A stretch of DNA of 64,000 bases. It comes from DASVFB01 sp963815965. GTDB lineage: Bacteria; Actinomycetota; Thermoleophilia; Gaiellales; Gaiellaceae. Location: the NCBI GenBank assembly GCA_963815965.1, contig CAWFIT010000001.1, positions 868,001 through 932,000 of the forward strand. Reading direction: 5' to 3'. Positions 41,034 to 49,540 of this stretch are shown piece after piece. The position numbers and the translations under genes were made by a program. Each line of letters starts with the position of its first letter. The stretch's first letter is position 1. A model generated the notes under the pieces. It was not told the origin of the DNA, did not search any database, and worked only from the letters and a program-made list of their open reading frames with translations.

Positions 41034-41062
41034 TTGACCTCGTCCGATGGACGAGCGAGGAT
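41034..41062 (+). promoter_or_regulatory. Candidate promoter with dyad for the collagen-like gene
   Basis: TTGACC (41034-41039), 17 nt, GAGGAT (41057-41062) resembles a -35/-10 pair. A perfect 5-bp dyad CGTCC-GAT-GGACG (41041-41053) fills the spacer. Confidence 0.4.
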
Positions 41063-41120
41063 CGATGTGTTTCCAGCCGCCGGCCCGGGTGGGACCGGCC
41101 ATTTCGAGGAGGAGGACCTC

Positions 41121-41920
41121 TTGCATCGCATTCAGCCGTCGGCCGTCTCCGGCCACCATCATTTCGCTTCGTTGCGCTGTTCGTGGCGCTAGGAGGGACG
41201 CGGTTACGCAGCCGTCGCGCTCGCCCCGAAGAACAGCGTCGGCTCGGCCCAAGTCATCAACGGATCGCTGCAGAAGAAGGATCTGAACAAGAAGACCATC
41301 GCTGCGCTGAAGGGCAACCGCGGTGCACGAGGCGCTGCGGGCGCGGCGGGCGCCGCTGGTCCCGCGGGCGCTACCGGTGCCGCTGGTCCCGCCGGCCCGG
41401 CTGGCGCAACGGGCCCCGCCGGCGCGCCCAACCCCAACGCCGACACGCTCAACGGCCTTGCTGCCGCGTCGCTCATCCGCTCGGCATCGGCGAGCACCGA
41501 GACGCCTGTTGCGCTGAGCGGCTCGGACACGACGTTCCTGACGGTGGCGATCACGGCTCCCGGCGCGGGATTCCTCATCGTGGACGGCCACGTGAATTAC
41601 AGCGGGACGGCCGGCGCGCTGGTCCATTGCGGCGTCGACGTCGACAACGGCCCGTCCGCTTGGCAATCTGTGCACTCGCAGAGCTCTCTGGTCAGTTTCG
41701 GCACGGGCGACACCTGGGAGATCTGTGCCAAGCAGACGCGGTTCGTCGTTGCCGCAGGCTCGCGAACGGTTCGGTTCAAGACCCACAACGACGGAGGAGG
41801 CACCGTAAGTGCTTCGGGTGGCTCCATGACGTGCTCTTCGAGCCGTTCGGCTCCGTCGGAGGTGTTGGAACCGGCATGCCCGTCGAGAGTCCGACGGGTG
41901 CTGACATCGCACAGCAGTAG
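41121..41920 (+). pseudogene. Collagen-like repeat protein, multiply frameshifted
   Basis: TTG 41121 follows a strong GGAGGAGG. The protein resembles the Thermoleophilia family with leader RPSPATIIS-FVALFVALGGTGYAAVALAPKNSVG, but these segments lie in three frames. Apparent extra bases sit near 41136-41142, 41166-41167 and 41199-41202. From 41202 one frame runs through KDLNKKTIAALKG, twelve Gly-X-Y triplets (41322-41429, GARGAAGAAG...), and a C-terminal beta-rich domain (TETPVALSGSDTTFLTVAITAPGAGFLIV). Near 41828 a missing base breaks it again. The natural end MNVLFEPFGSVGG ... DIAQQ finishes at 41920. Confidence 0.65.
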
Positions 41921-41941
41921 CGCGCCCCGTCTTTGAGCTTC

Positions 41942-41977
41942 CAGCGAGGGGAGCGGTCTCGACCGCTCCCCTCGCTG
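41942..41977. terminator. 17-bp perfect hairpin (terminator-like)
   Basis: The arm 41942-41958 is the exact reverse complement of 41961-41977 with a 2-nt loop (or 16 bp with a CTCG tetraloop). It lies between the collagen-like gene and the opposing tRNA-Phe. There is no U-run, so it may work in both directions or need Rho. Confidence 0.6.
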
Positions 41978-42012
41978 CCGTTGGTGTTGCAGCCGGCCGT
42001 CGTGTCGTGAGG

Positions 42013-42085
42013 TGGCGAGGGCCGGAATCGAACCGGCGACACCACGGTTTTCAGCCGTGTGCTCTACCGACTGAGCTACCTCGCC
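42013..42085 (-). tRNA. tRNA-Phe (GAA)
   Basis: The minus strand begins GGCGAGGTAGCTCAGTCGG, has anticodon loop CTGAAAA (GAA), T-arm GGTTCGATTCC and acceptor CCTCGCC with discriminator A (42013). The acceptor stem is a perfect 7 bp. CCA is not fully encoded. A TAGACT box (minus strand, 42102-42097) is 11 nt upstream. Confidence 0.97.
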
Positions 42086-42126
42086 GAACGGCCGACAGTC
42101 TAGCCCGGCGCCGCTTTCGATCCCGT

Positions 42127-42138
42127 TAGCCTGCGCTC
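42127..42138 (+). promoter_or_regulatory. Leaderless arginase promoter (-10 box)
   Basis: TAGCCT (42127-42132), 6 nt, then GTG at 42139. No ribosome binding site. Confidence 0.55.
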
Positions 42139-43032
42139 GTGGAGTCCGTCGCGGTGATCGGTGCGGCGATCGACCTCGGTGCCGGGCGCCGAGGCGTCGA
42201 CATGGGCCCCTCGGCGATCCGCTACGCCGGGCTTGCGGAGCGGCTCGCGACGCTCGGGCGCGAGGTGGTCGACCTCGGGAACGTGCCGGTCGCGATCGCC
42301 GAGGCAACCGACGAGGGCGATGAGAGCGCTCGCTTCCTCGGCCCGATCATGGAGACGTGTGAGCGCATAGCCGGCGTCGTTCGCCGCACCCGCGAGGACG
42401 GTCAGTTTCCGCTTGTGCTCGGCGGCGACCACTCCGTCGGGCTCGGCTCGCTCGGAGGCCTCGCGGCGGCTCACGGGCCGGGCGGTGTCCTCTGGATCGA
42501 CGCGCACGGCGATCTCAACCGTCCGCAGACGTCGCCCACCGGCAACGTGCACGGCATGGTGCTTGCCGCCGCGCTCGGGCTCGGCGGCCCCGGTTTCGAG
42601 AGCGGCGCCTGGCCCACGCCCTCCGTCGAGCGCACGCGCCTCGCACTCGTCGGCACGCGTCAGCTCGACCAGGGCGAACGCGAGCTCATCCGCGAGCACG
42701 GCCTGCGCGTCTGGACGATGAGCACGATCGACCAGCTTGGGATGGAGCGGACGATCCGCGAGGCGATCGAGCACGTCGCCGGCGACGGTTTCGTCCACGT
42801 GTCCCTCGACATGGATGCTCTCGACCCGGGCGTTGCACCGGGCGTGGGAACCGCCGTGCGCGGCGGCCTTCGCTTCCGCGAAGCGCACCTCGCGCTCGAG
42901 TTGATCGCCGACGCGAACGTGCTGACGTCGCTCGACGTCGTCGAGGTGAACCCGATCCTCGACGTGGCGAACGAGACGGCCGAGCTCGCCGTCGACCTGA
43001 TCGCGAGCGCTCTAGGCGCGCGAATTCTCTAG
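42139..43032 (+). CDS. rocF: Arginase / ureohydrolase family protein
   Basis: 297 aa binuclear manganese hydrolase that converts arginine to ornithine and urea. Metal-ligand motifs GGDHSVGLGS, WIDAHGDLNRP (DAHxD) and SLDMDALDPGVAPGVGT (SxDxDxxDP) are intact. The N-terminus AVIGAAIDLGAGRRGVDMGPSAIRYAGL is arginase-like rather than agmatinase-like. C-terminal SLDVVEVNPILD is conserved. Its end overlaps the convergent hydrolase gene by 21 nt. Confidence 0.92.
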   Translation: MESVAVIGAAIDLGAGRRGVDMGPSAIRYAGLAERLATLGREVVDLGNVPVAIAEATDEGDESARFLGPIMETCERIAGVVRRTREDGQFPLVLGGDHSVGLGSLGGLAAAHGPGGVLWIDAHGDLNRPQTSPTGNVHGMVLAAALGLGGPGFESGAWPTPSVERTRLALVGTRQLDQGERELIREHGLRVWTMSTIDQLGMERTIREAIEHVAGDGFVHVSLDMDALDPGVAPGVGTAVRGGLRFREAHLALELIADANVLTSLDVVEVNPILDVANETAELAVDLIASALGARIL

Positions 43033-43788
43033 GAACCCGACGATCGCGTCCGCGGTCTCTTCGAAGGCATCCCACATCACGATGTGACCGCCGGGAACGT
43101 CGACGAGCACGCAGTCGGCGAGCGTCTCGCGCACGACGTCGACCAACGGGTCGGGCACGACCTCCGAGTCGCGGCCGCGGACAAGCAGCGTCGGCGCGCG
43201 CACTCGGTCGAGCGGCGGCGGCTTCGCCATCTCCCCGTAAGCCGCGACGACGGCCGAGCGCACGAACCGCGGGCGCCAGCGCGAGTCGTCGCCGAGCCGC
43301 AGGTGGTGCGATAGCTCGTCCGCGACGAACTCCCGCTTCGCGCGTGGATTCGCCGCGAGCCTCGCCTCGACCGCCTCGTCGAGAGACGCGTAGGACTCGT
43401 CTACCCGCGTCAACTCTGCCCGCTCGAGCGCGACCTGCGGTGGCACCCACACCGCGGGGTCGAGCAGGACGAGCCGGTCGACACGCTCGGGCCGCCGCGC
43501 GGCGAGCTCGAGCGCGAGCCTGCCGCCGAAGCTGTGGCCGACGACGTCGATCCGCTCCAGGTGGAGCGCGTCGAGCGTGTCGACGAGGTCGCCGACGTGG
43601 GCGCCGAGGTTCCACGGCGGCTCCCAGTCCGACACGCCGTGCCCGCGCAGGTCGGGCGCGAAGACGTGGAACGCGCCGAGCCGCTCCTCGGCGAGGCGGC
43701 GAAAGCGGCCGCCCCAGCTCGTGACGCCGTGGAGGCAGAGGAGCGGCGGCGCGTCGTCCGCTCCCCAGTCGTGCACGTGAAGTCGCAT
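43012..43788 (-). CDS. Alpha/beta-hydrolase
   Basis: 258 aa. Alpha/beta-hydrolase fold: LLCLHGVTSWGGRF (oxyanion region), APDLRGHGVSDW, nucleophile elbow GHSFGG, acid in LLVRGRDSEVVPDP and catalytic His in VPGGHIVMW. Substrate unknown. The start ATG 43788 is 6 nt after TAGTTT, a leaderless arrangement. It diverges from the phosphoesterase gene across about 20 bp. Confidence 0.9.
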   Translation of the reverse strand: MRLHVHDWGADDAPPLLCLHGVTSWGGRFRRLAEERLGAFHVFAPDLRGHGVSDWEPPWNLGAHVGDLVDTLDALHLERIDVVGHSFGGRLALELAARRPERVDRLVLLDPAVWVPPQVALERAELTRVDESYASLDEAVEARLAANPRAKREFVADELSHHLRLGDDSRWRPRFVRSAVVAAYGEMAKPPPLDRVRAPTLLVRGRDSEVVPDPLVDVVRETLADCVLVDVPGGHIVMWDAFEETADAIVGFLENSRA

Positions 43789-43800
43789 GCGGCGAAACTA
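43789..43800 (-). promoter_or_regulatory. Leaderless hydrolase promoter (-10 box)
   Basis: Minus-strand TAGTTT (43800-43795), 6 nt, then ATG 43788. Confidence 0.5.
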
Positions 43801-43807
43801 CCCGAGC

Positions 43808-44479
43808 GTGCTCGCCGTGCTGTACGACATCCACGCGAACCTGCCTGCGCTCGAGGCGGTGCTGGCCGACGCCAGGTCGAAGGGGGCCACGACGTTCTTC
43901 CTCGGCGGCGACCTCGTCGGTTTCGGTCCGTTCCAGCGAGAGACGTTGGCCGCGCTGCGCGAGATCGACGAGCCGACGATGTACATCCGTGGCAACGGCG
44001 AGCGGTGGATGCGTGAGCCTCCGCTGGATCGGCCGGAGATCCTCGGCAACCTGAAGGAGCACGTGGCGAGGTTCGCCGAGGAAGAGGTCGAATGGCTGTA
44101 TCGCCTGCCCGAGCGCGCCGAGGTCGACGGCGTCGTCTACGTCCACGGCTGCTACTGGAGCGACGTGGACAGCTTCGCGCGCGAGGCGCAGCCGGCGGAC
44201 GATCTGCGGGTCGGGCCGTTGCACGGACGCACGCTCGTTTTCGGCCATTCGCACGTCCAGTTCCGCCGGAGCGGAGCGAAGAACAACGAGCTGGTGAACC
44301 CGGGGTCGGCGGGAATGCCGCTCGACGGCGACACACGCGCCGCGTGGGCCTCGTGGGACGGCAGCGACTTCACGTTTCACCGCACCGACTACGACCTCGA
44401 GCGCGTGATCGACGCTGCGCGATCCCCAGGCGACTGGAGCGACGTGCTCGTGCACCGCTACACGTACGCGTCGGATTAA
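43808..44479 (+). CDS. Calcineurin-like metallophosphoesterase
   Basis: 223 aa from GTG 43808. Motifs of the YfcE/diadenosine-tetraphosphatase-like family: LYDIHANLPALEAVL (D-x-H), FLGGDLVGFGPF (GGDxxGxGP), IRGNGERW (GN[GH]), HGCYWSDVD (VHG) and FGHSHVQF (GHxH). All metal positions are present. The substrate is unknown. An upstream ATG (43787) would overlap the divergent gene, so the GTG is preferred. It converges with rarA by 4 nt. Confidence 0.87.
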   Translation: MLAVLYDIHANLPALEAVLADARSKGATTFFLGGDLVGFGPFQRETLAALREIDEPTMYIRGNGERWMREPPLDRPEILGNLKEHVARFAEEEVEWLYRLPERAEVDGVVYVHGCYWSDVDSFAREAQPADDLRVGPLHGRTLVFGHSHVQFRRSGAKNNELVNPGSAGMPLDGDTRAAWASWDGSDFTFHRTDYDLERVIDAARSPGDWSDVLVHRYTYASD

Positions 44480-45729
44480 GTTTCTTCGCCGCTCCCGCTG
44501 GGGCGGTAGTACGTCTTCCCCTTCAGCTCGTCCGGCAGGTTGTCGACGTCGAAGCCGCGCGGGTCGTCGTGCGGATAGACGTAGCCCTGGCCGTGGCCGA
44601 GCTTCTTCGCGCCGCGATAGCTCGCGTCGCGGAGCGGCTTCGGCGGGCGCAGGTTGCCGCCTTCGCGCACGTCGGCCGTCGCCTCCTTCAGCGCGACGTA
44701 CGACGCGTTCGACTTCGGCGCGCGTGCGAGGTAGATCGCGGCCTGCGCGAGGTTGAGCCGGGCCTCCGGCAGGCCGACGTGCTCGACCGCGTGCGCGGCT
44801 GCGACGGCGACGAGCAGCGCGCGCGGGTCCGCGTTGCCGATGTCCTCGGACGCGAGGACGATCATCCGCCGCGCGATGTAGCGCGCGTCCTCGCCCCCCT
44901 CGACCATCGCCGCGAGGTAGTAGACGGCCGCGTCGGGATCCGAGCCGCGCATCGACTTGATGAACGCCGAGATGAAGTCGTAGTGCTGGTCGCCGCCCTT
45001 GTCGTAGAGCAGCGGCCGCTTGGTCGACGCTTCCTCGGCGTGCCGCTCCTCGAGCGCGACGCCTTCGGCCTGCGCCGTCTGCGTGGCCAGCTCGAGGATG
45101 TTGAGCGCGTTGCGCGCGTCGCCTCCCGACAGCTGCGCAACGCGTCCCGCGACGTCGTCGGGGACGTCGACGCCGAGCTCCGCCGCGCCGCGTGCGATCA
45201 CGAGCAGCAGGTCGTCCTCGTCCAGCGGCTCGAGCTGGTAGATCTGGCAGCGGGAGAGCAGCGCGGAGTTCACCTCGAAGTAGGGGTTCTCCGTCGTCGC
45301 GCCGATCAGCGTGATGAGCCCCTCCTCCACCGCCGGCAGCAGCGCGTCCTGCTGCGCCTTGTTGAAGCGGTGGATCTCGTCGAGGAAGAGGATCGTGCGC
45401 TCGCCGTGCGCGCCGAGCCGCTCGCGTGCGCGCCCGAGCACCTCGCGCACGTTCGCAACGGTCGCCGAGACGGCCGACAGCTCCTCGAACGCGGCGCCGG
45501 TGATGCGCGCGACGATTCGCGCGAGCGTCGTCTTGCCGCTCCCGGGCGGACCGTAGAGGATCAGCGATCCGACGCGGTCCTGCTCGATCGCGAGACGGAG
45601 CGCCGATCCATCGCCGAGCACGTGCCGCTGGCCGACGAACTCGTCGAGCGTCGCCGGTCGCACGCGCAGCGCGAGTGGCGCAACGGTTGCCGTGCGCTCG
45701 CGTGCCGCGTCGGAGAAGAGATCGCTCAT
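44476..45729 (-). CDS. rarA: Replication-associated recombination protein RarA (MgsA)
   Basis: 417 aa clamp-loader-like AAA+ protein that acts at stalled forks. PLALRVRPATLDEFVGQRHVLG, Walker A LYGPPGSGKTTLARIVA, Walker B TILFLDEIHRFNKAQQDALLP, sensor 1 LIGATTENPYFEVNSALLSR and the C-terminal FIKSMRGSDPDAAVYYLAAMVEGGEDARYIARRMIVLASEDIG tetramerisation region are all present, and length is normal. The start ATG 45729 is 8 nt after CATACT. Confidence 0.96.
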   Translation of the reverse strand: MSDLFSDAARERTATVAPLALRVRPATLDEFVGQRHVLGDGSALRLAIEQDRVGSLILYGPPGSGKTTLARIVARITGAAFEELSAVSATVANVREVLGRARERLGAHGERTILFLDEIHRFNKAQQDALLPAVEEGLITLIGATTENPYFEVNSALLSRCQIYQLEPLDEDDLLLVIARGAAELGVDVPDDVAGRVAQLSGGDARNALNILELATQTAQAEGVALEERHAEEASTKRPLLYDKGGDQHYDFISAFIKSMRGSDPDAAVYYLAAMVEGGEDARYIARRMIVLASEDIGNADPRALLVAVAAAHAVEHVGLPEARLNLAQAAIYLARAPKSNASYVALKEATADVREGGNLRPPKPLRDASYRGAKKLGHGQGYVYPHDDPRGFDVDNLPDELKGKTYYRPSGSGEET

Positions 45730-45755
45730 GCGAAGAAAGTATGCTCCGGACGGGT
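45730..45755. promoter_or_regulatory. 26-bp divergent promoter between rarA and glyoxalase gene
   Basis: The minus strand CATACT (45743-45738) serves rarA (8 nt to ATG). The plus strand TATGCT (45740-45745) lies 10 nt before the glyoxalase ATG 45756. The boxes overlap. Confidence 0.4.
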
Positions 45756-46121
45756 ATGGAAGCCGCCGTCCGCGTCTCCAACGTCAGTGTCGTCTACCTC
45801 TATGTGCGGGACATGGAGCGGTCGTTGACGTTCTACCGCGACCTGCTCGGGATCCCGCTCGAGGGCGACGAGGACTGGACCGAGGCGACGTTCCCCGGCG
45901 GCACGCGCTTCGCGTTGCACGCTGCTCCAGACGGCAAGGACGACCTCTCGTCCGGCACCGTGAGCGTGAGCCTCGAAGTGGAGGACGTCGATCGCGCGAG
46001 CGAGCTTCTGCGCGCGGACGGCGTCGAGGTGCGCGAGATGATGCGCGAGGACTGGGGCACGGCGGCCGATGTGGTCGACCCCGACGGCTACACGATCACG
46101 CTCTTCCAGCGGCCGGGCTGA
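45756..46121 (+). CDS. Glyoxalase/VOC family protein
   Basis: 121 aa. One VOC module: VSVVYLYVRDMERSLTFYRDLLGIPLEG, ATFPGGTRFALHAAP, VSVSLEVEDVDRASELLRADGV and WGTAADVVDPDGYTITLFQR. The metal-binding Glu/His positions fit the superfamily, but substrate is unknown. ATG 45741 is an alternative start. The stop overlaps the next ATG by one base (TGATG), so it is co-transcribed with tryptophan dioxygenase. Confidence 0.85.
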   Translation: MEAAVRVSNVSVVYLYVRDMERSLTFYRDLLGIPLEGDEDWTEATFPGGTRFALHAAPDGKDDLSSGTVSVSLEVEDVDRASELLRADGVEVREMMREDWGTAADVVDPDGYTITLFQRPG

Positions 46122-46837
46122 TGGCGACCGAAGCGGAGGACTACTCGCAGCCGATCCTGTCGGGCGAGGGCGCAAGCGACTACGAGCGCTACCTGCGTAC
46201 GGACGATCTGCTCTCGCTGCAGAAGACGCCCGAGGAGATGGCGCACCGCGACGAGCTCCTCTTCCAGACAGTGCACCAGTCGTCCGAGCTCTGGCTGAAG
46301 CTCGCATGCTTCGAGGTCGAAACTGCGACGCAGCTACTCCGCGAACACGACGTGCCGGCGGCGCTGCGTCTCCTTCGGCGTGCGAACGACTGCCTGAAGA
46401 TCGCGACGCAACTGCTCGACATGCTCGAGCACATGTCGCCGTGGGAGTACCAGACGATTCGCAAGATCCTCGGCCACGGCAGCGGCTTCGACTCGCCCGG
46501 CTTTCGCAACATCCGTCGTGTCTCGCCGTCGCTCGGCGAAGCGTTCAACGCGCTGCGACACGAGCAGGATCTCTCGCTCGTCGACCTCTATGTGCACGGC
46601 CGCGACCACGAGGAGCTGTACCAGCTTGCCGAGGCGCTCATCGAATGGGACGAGCGCGTCTCGGTGTGGCGGTTCCGGCACTACAAGGTCGTCGCGCGGG
46701 TGATCGGCGACGAGGTCGTCGGGACGCAGGGCACGCCCGTCGAGCTGCTCGGCGGCCTGATCAAGAACAAGCTCTACCCGGAGCTGTGGCAGGTTCGAAA
46801 CGATCTGACGTCGCTCGCGAACGAGGACCAGGGCTGA
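46121..46837 (+). CDS. kynA: Tryptophan 2,3-dioxygenase
   Basis: 238 aa heme dioxygenase that opens the tryptophan indole ring to N-formylkynurenine. YERYLRTDDLLSLQ, HRDELLFQTVHQSSELWLKL (distal His), LLDMLEHMSPWEYQTIRKILGHGSGFDSPGFRNI and VWRFRHYKVVARVIGDEVVGTQGTP (proximal His region) are diagnostic. No kynureninase or other kynurenine-pathway gene is seen nearby. Confidence 0.94.
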   Translation: MATEAEDYSQPILSGEGASDYERYLRTDDLLSLQKTPEEMAHRDELLFQTVHQSSELWLKLACFEVETATQLLREHDVPAALRLLRRANDCLKIATQLLDMLEHMSPWEYQTIRKILGHGSGFDSPGFRNIRRVSPSLGEAFNALRHEQDLSLVDLYVHGRDHEELYQLAEALIEWDERVSVWRFRHYKVVARVIGDEVVGTQGTPVELLGGLIKNKLYPELWQVRNDLTSLANEDQG

Positions 46838-47898
46838 GCGCGACGACGTCGCGCGCGCTCGAGCTTTTCGAAGCGGACGGCGCGCTGAGCGCGCTCGAGG
46901 AGTACCTCGACGACGCGGGCTTCTGGGGCGGCGGCGCGGACGGGCTCGTCGCCGAGGTGTTCCTCGGCTATGGCCTCTCGGAGACGATCCGCCGCGGCAT
47001 CGCTCCGCGGCCGCCCGAGCCGTGCGCCCTTCCGCTCCTGGCCTGTCGCCTCGGGCCATCTCCCGAGTCCAGGACTAGGGACCTGTCCGGGTTCGCCGTG
47101 GGCGAGTGGACGCCAAGTTGGTCGCAGCGCGCGTACGCGACTGCGGTCGACGAGGTGCGCGCGGCGATCGCGCGCGGCGACGTCTACCAGGTGAATCTCG
47201 TCCAGCATCTGTCGGCGCCGTTCGACGGTGACCCTTCAGCGATCGCGCACGCGCTCGGGCCGCTGCGGCCGCTGTTCGCGCGGCCATTCGACGGCGACGG
47301 CTGGACGATCGTCTCGGCTTCGCCGGAGCTCTTTCTCGCGCGCCGTGGGCGGCGGGTCTGGACGATGCCGATCAAAGGGACGCGACCGCTCGGCGGCACC
47401 GGGCTCGCCGACGCCGAGAAGGATCGTGCCGAGCACGTGATGATCGTCGACCTCGAGCGCAACGACCTCTCGCGGGTGTGCGAGCCCGGCAGCGTTCGCT
47501 GGCCCAAGCTGATGGTCGAGCACGAGCTCGCGGGCGTCATGCACCTCGTCTCCACGGTCGAGGGAACGCTGCGGCCCGACGTCGGGCTCGCCGAGCTGCT
47601 CGAGGCGACGTTTCCGGGTGGCTCCGTGACCGGCGCGCCGAAGATCGCGGCGGTCGACCACATCGCTGCGCTCGAACCCGTGGGCCGCGGCGCCGCGATG
47701 GGCGCACTCGGCCGCATCTGGCCGAACGGCGACCTCGAGCTCGCTCTGACGATCCGCACGTTCGCGGTCGCCGAGGACACGATTCACCTCTGGGTCGGCG
47801 GCGGCATCGTCTGGGACTCCGAGCCCGAGGCCGAGATCGAAGAGTCGTGGGTCAAGGCACGCCCGCTTCTCGACGCGCTGGACGTGCACGCGGCGTGA
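46834..47898 (+). CDS. pabB: Aminodeoxychorismate synthase component I
   Basis: About 354 aa chorismate-binding enzyme. Core motifs: AIARGDVYQVNLVQHLS, SASPELFLAR, MPIKGTRPLGG (Lys of the PabB-type PIKGT), DRAEHVMIVDLERNDLSRVCEPGSV, and FPGGSVTGAPKIAA. PIKGT supports aminodeoxychorismate rather than anthranilate synthesis. The start is inferred to be CTG 46834 in a CTGA overlap with the dioxygenase stop, with GAGG 7 nt upstream. The next standard codon would be far inside the domain. pabC follows by GTGA overlap. Confidence 0.9.
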   Translation: MSATTSRALELFEADGALSALEEYLDDAGFWGGGADGLVAEVFLGYGLSETIRRGIAPRPPEPCALPLLACRLGPSPESRTRDLSGFAVGEWTPSWSQRAYATAVDEVRAAIARGDVYQVNLVQHLSAPFDGDPSAIAHALGPLRPLFARPFDGDGWTIVSASPELFLARRGRRVWTMPIKGTRPLGGTGLADAEKDRAEHVMIVDLERNDLSRVCEPGSVRWPKLMVEHELAGVMHLVSTVEGTLRPDVGLAELLEATFPGGSVTGAPKIAAVDHIAALEPVGRGAAMGALGRIWPNGDLELALTIRTFAVAEDTIHLWVGGGIVWDSEPEAEIEESWVKARPLLDALDVHAA

Positions 47899-48725
47899 CG
47901 GTCCTCGCCCTCGCCGTCACGGGACGCGGCCTCGTGGACCCCGACGAGCCGGTCGTCCACGCGGACGACGAGGCTGTGCTCCGTGGTCGCGCGGCGTTCG
48001 AGACGATGCGCGTCTACGGCGGCGTTCCGTTCAGACTCGACGCCCATCTCGTCCGGCTCGCGGCGTCGTGCGAGCGCATCGGCGTGGCGCCGCCCGATCC
48101 GGCCGAAGCGCGCGAGCTCGCCGCGCTCGCGCTCTCGCACGCACGCGAGCCCGAGGCAATGCTGCGCTTCTACCGAACGTCAGGCCGCGAGCAGGCGAGC
48201 TCGCCGCGTCTCCTCGCAATGGTCAACTCGCTACCCGAACATCTGGAGGACACGCGTGCGCGCGGAATCCGCCTCGTCTCGCTGCTCGGCGTCCGCGCCG
48301 AGGTGCCGTGGCTGCTCGGCGGCGTGAAGTCCACGAGCTATGCGGTGAACATGGCGGCCGAGGCGGAAGCGCGTGCGCGCGGCGCAGACGACGCCGTGTT
48401 CGTCACCGAGGACGAGCTCGTGCTCGAGGGGCCGGTGACGAACCTCTGGTGGCGGCGCGGCTCCGAGCTGTTCACGCCCTCGCTCGACCTCGGGGTGCTC
48501 GCCGGCGTCACGCGCGACACACTGATCGAACTCGCGCCTGCGCTCCGCTACTCGGTGCGCGAGGGACGGTTCCCGCTCGCGGAGCTCCGTACCGCCGAGG
48601 AGGCGTTCACGTCGTCCTCCGTGCGGGAGCTGATGCCCGTGGTCGAGGTGGACGGCAATCCGATCGCGCGAGGCCCCGCCGCAGAAGCACTCCAGGCGGC
48701 TCTGCGACACGCAGCGCTAGGCTGA
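47895..48725 (+). CDS. pabC: Aminodeoxychorismate lyase / class IV aminotransferase
   Basis: 276 aa fold-IV PLP enzyme: LRGRAAFETMRVYGGVPFRLDAHLVRL, the PLP Lys in LLGGVKSTSYAVNMAAEAEARARGADDAVFV, EGPVTNLWW, and GVLAGVTRDTLIELA. Context with pabB indicates 4-amino-4-deoxychorismate lyase for p-aminobenzoate and folate; D-amino acid or branched-chain transaminases share the fold. GTG start overlaps pabB. Confidence 0.88.
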   Translation: MTVLALAVTGRGLVDPDEPVVHADDEAVLRGRAAFETMRVYGGVPFRLDAHLVRLAASCERIGVAPPDPAEARELAALALSHAREPEAMLRFYRTSGREQASSPRLLAMVNSLPEHLEDTRARGIRLVSLLGVRAEVPWLLGGVKSTSYAVNMAAEAEARARGADDAVFVTEDELVLEGPVTNLWWRRGSELFTPSLDLGVLAGVTRDTLIELAPALRYSVREGRFPLAELRTAEEAFTSSSVRELMPVVEVDGNPIARGPAAEALQAALRHAALG

Positions 48726-48729
48726 GCCG
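48718..48729 (+). promoter_or_regulatory. Leaderless promoter for the DUF1385 gene
   Basis: TAGGCT (48718-48723), overlapping the pabC stop, 6 nt, then ATG 48730. Confidence 0.5.
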
Positions 48730-49500
48730 ATGGCAGACAAGGTCCGCCTCGGAGGCATGGCGCTCAGCAACGGCGTTCTCGTGCACGGCCCAACGTCGTG
48801 GGCATGCGCCGTGCGCCTTCCCGACGGCTCGCTGAAGGTCGCGGCCGAGCGGAAGCGCATCATCGGCAACAAGGTCGAAAATCCGCTGCTGCGCGGGCCG
48901 GCCCGTCTCGCGGAGGCGGTCGCGTTGCTCCCGTCGCTCAAGCGACGGCTGCCCGAGGCGAAGCTGCCGTTCGAGCAGCCCAGGATCATCGCCGCGATGG
49001 CCGCCTGCGCCGTCGGCGTCCGTGTCATCCGCGGCTCACGGCTCAGGCCCGGGGTGCAGGAGCTCGCCGCCGGCGTGCTCGCGCTGGCGCCCGCGCTCCT
49101 GTCGCTGCGAGGCAGTGATCTAGCCGCCTATCATGGCGCCGAGCACATCTCGATCGGCAGCTACGAGCACGACGAGCCGCGCACGCGGGAGCACGAGCGC
49201 TGCGGCTCACATCTGATCGGGCCGCTGATCGCGACGTCCGCCGCCGCGAATGCCGTCACCGCCACGGTTCCGCCGCGCTACCGCAGTCCAGCGCGCGCCG
49301 CCGCATCGCTCGGCGCGCTCGCCGCGGCGACGGAGCTCTTCGGCTGGATGGTGCGCAACCCCGATAAGAAGCTCGCACGGGCGCTCGCAAGGCCGGGCCA
49401 CGAGCTCCAGCACCGGTACGCGACGAAGGAGCCAAGCCCCGAGCAGGTCGAGGTCGCCGAGGCGGCGCTGAGCGCCTGCCTCCAGCTCGAGACGGCGTGA
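48730..49500 (+). CDS. DUF1385 family protein
   Basis: 256 aa. The family hallmarks are VRLGGMALSNGVLVHGPTSWACAVR, the central YHGAEHISIGSYEHDEP with HGAEH, CGSHLIGPL, and the C-terminal RPGHELQHRYATKEPSPEQVEVAEAALSACL. In other DUF1385 proteins several membrane helices are present; here only two weak hydrophobic stretches (IIAAMAACAVGVRVI, LAAGVLALAPALLSL). Function unknown. Conserved HxxEH suggests metal binding. Confidence 0.88.
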   Translation: MADKVRLGGMALSNGVLVHGPTSWACAVRLPDGSLKVAAERKRIIGNKVENPLLRGPARLAEAVALLPSLKRRLPEAKLPFEQPRIIAAMAACAVGVRVIRGSRLRPGVQELAAGVLALAPALLSLRGSDLAAYHGAEHISIGSYEHDEPRTREHERCGSHLIGPLIATSAAANAVTATVPPRYRSPARAAASLGALAAATELFGWMVRNPDKKLARALARPGHELQHRYATKEPSPEQVEVAEAALSACLQLETA

Positions 49501-49540
49501 CTCTTCAGAAGAAGGGCCTCGTTGCCGATGGAAGCTCGGC

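Noticed and set aside
41322..41429. Tandem GGC-rich repeat read as a DNA satellite or CRISPR
   Set aside because: The period is 9 nt and encodes Gly-X-Y collagen triplets; there are no spacers of constant length.
42686..45781. A 1031-codon leftward open frame
   Set aside because: It runs through arginase, hydrolase, phosphoesterase and rarA in the wrong frames and is mostly Arg/Ala; it is a shadow of GC-rich coding.
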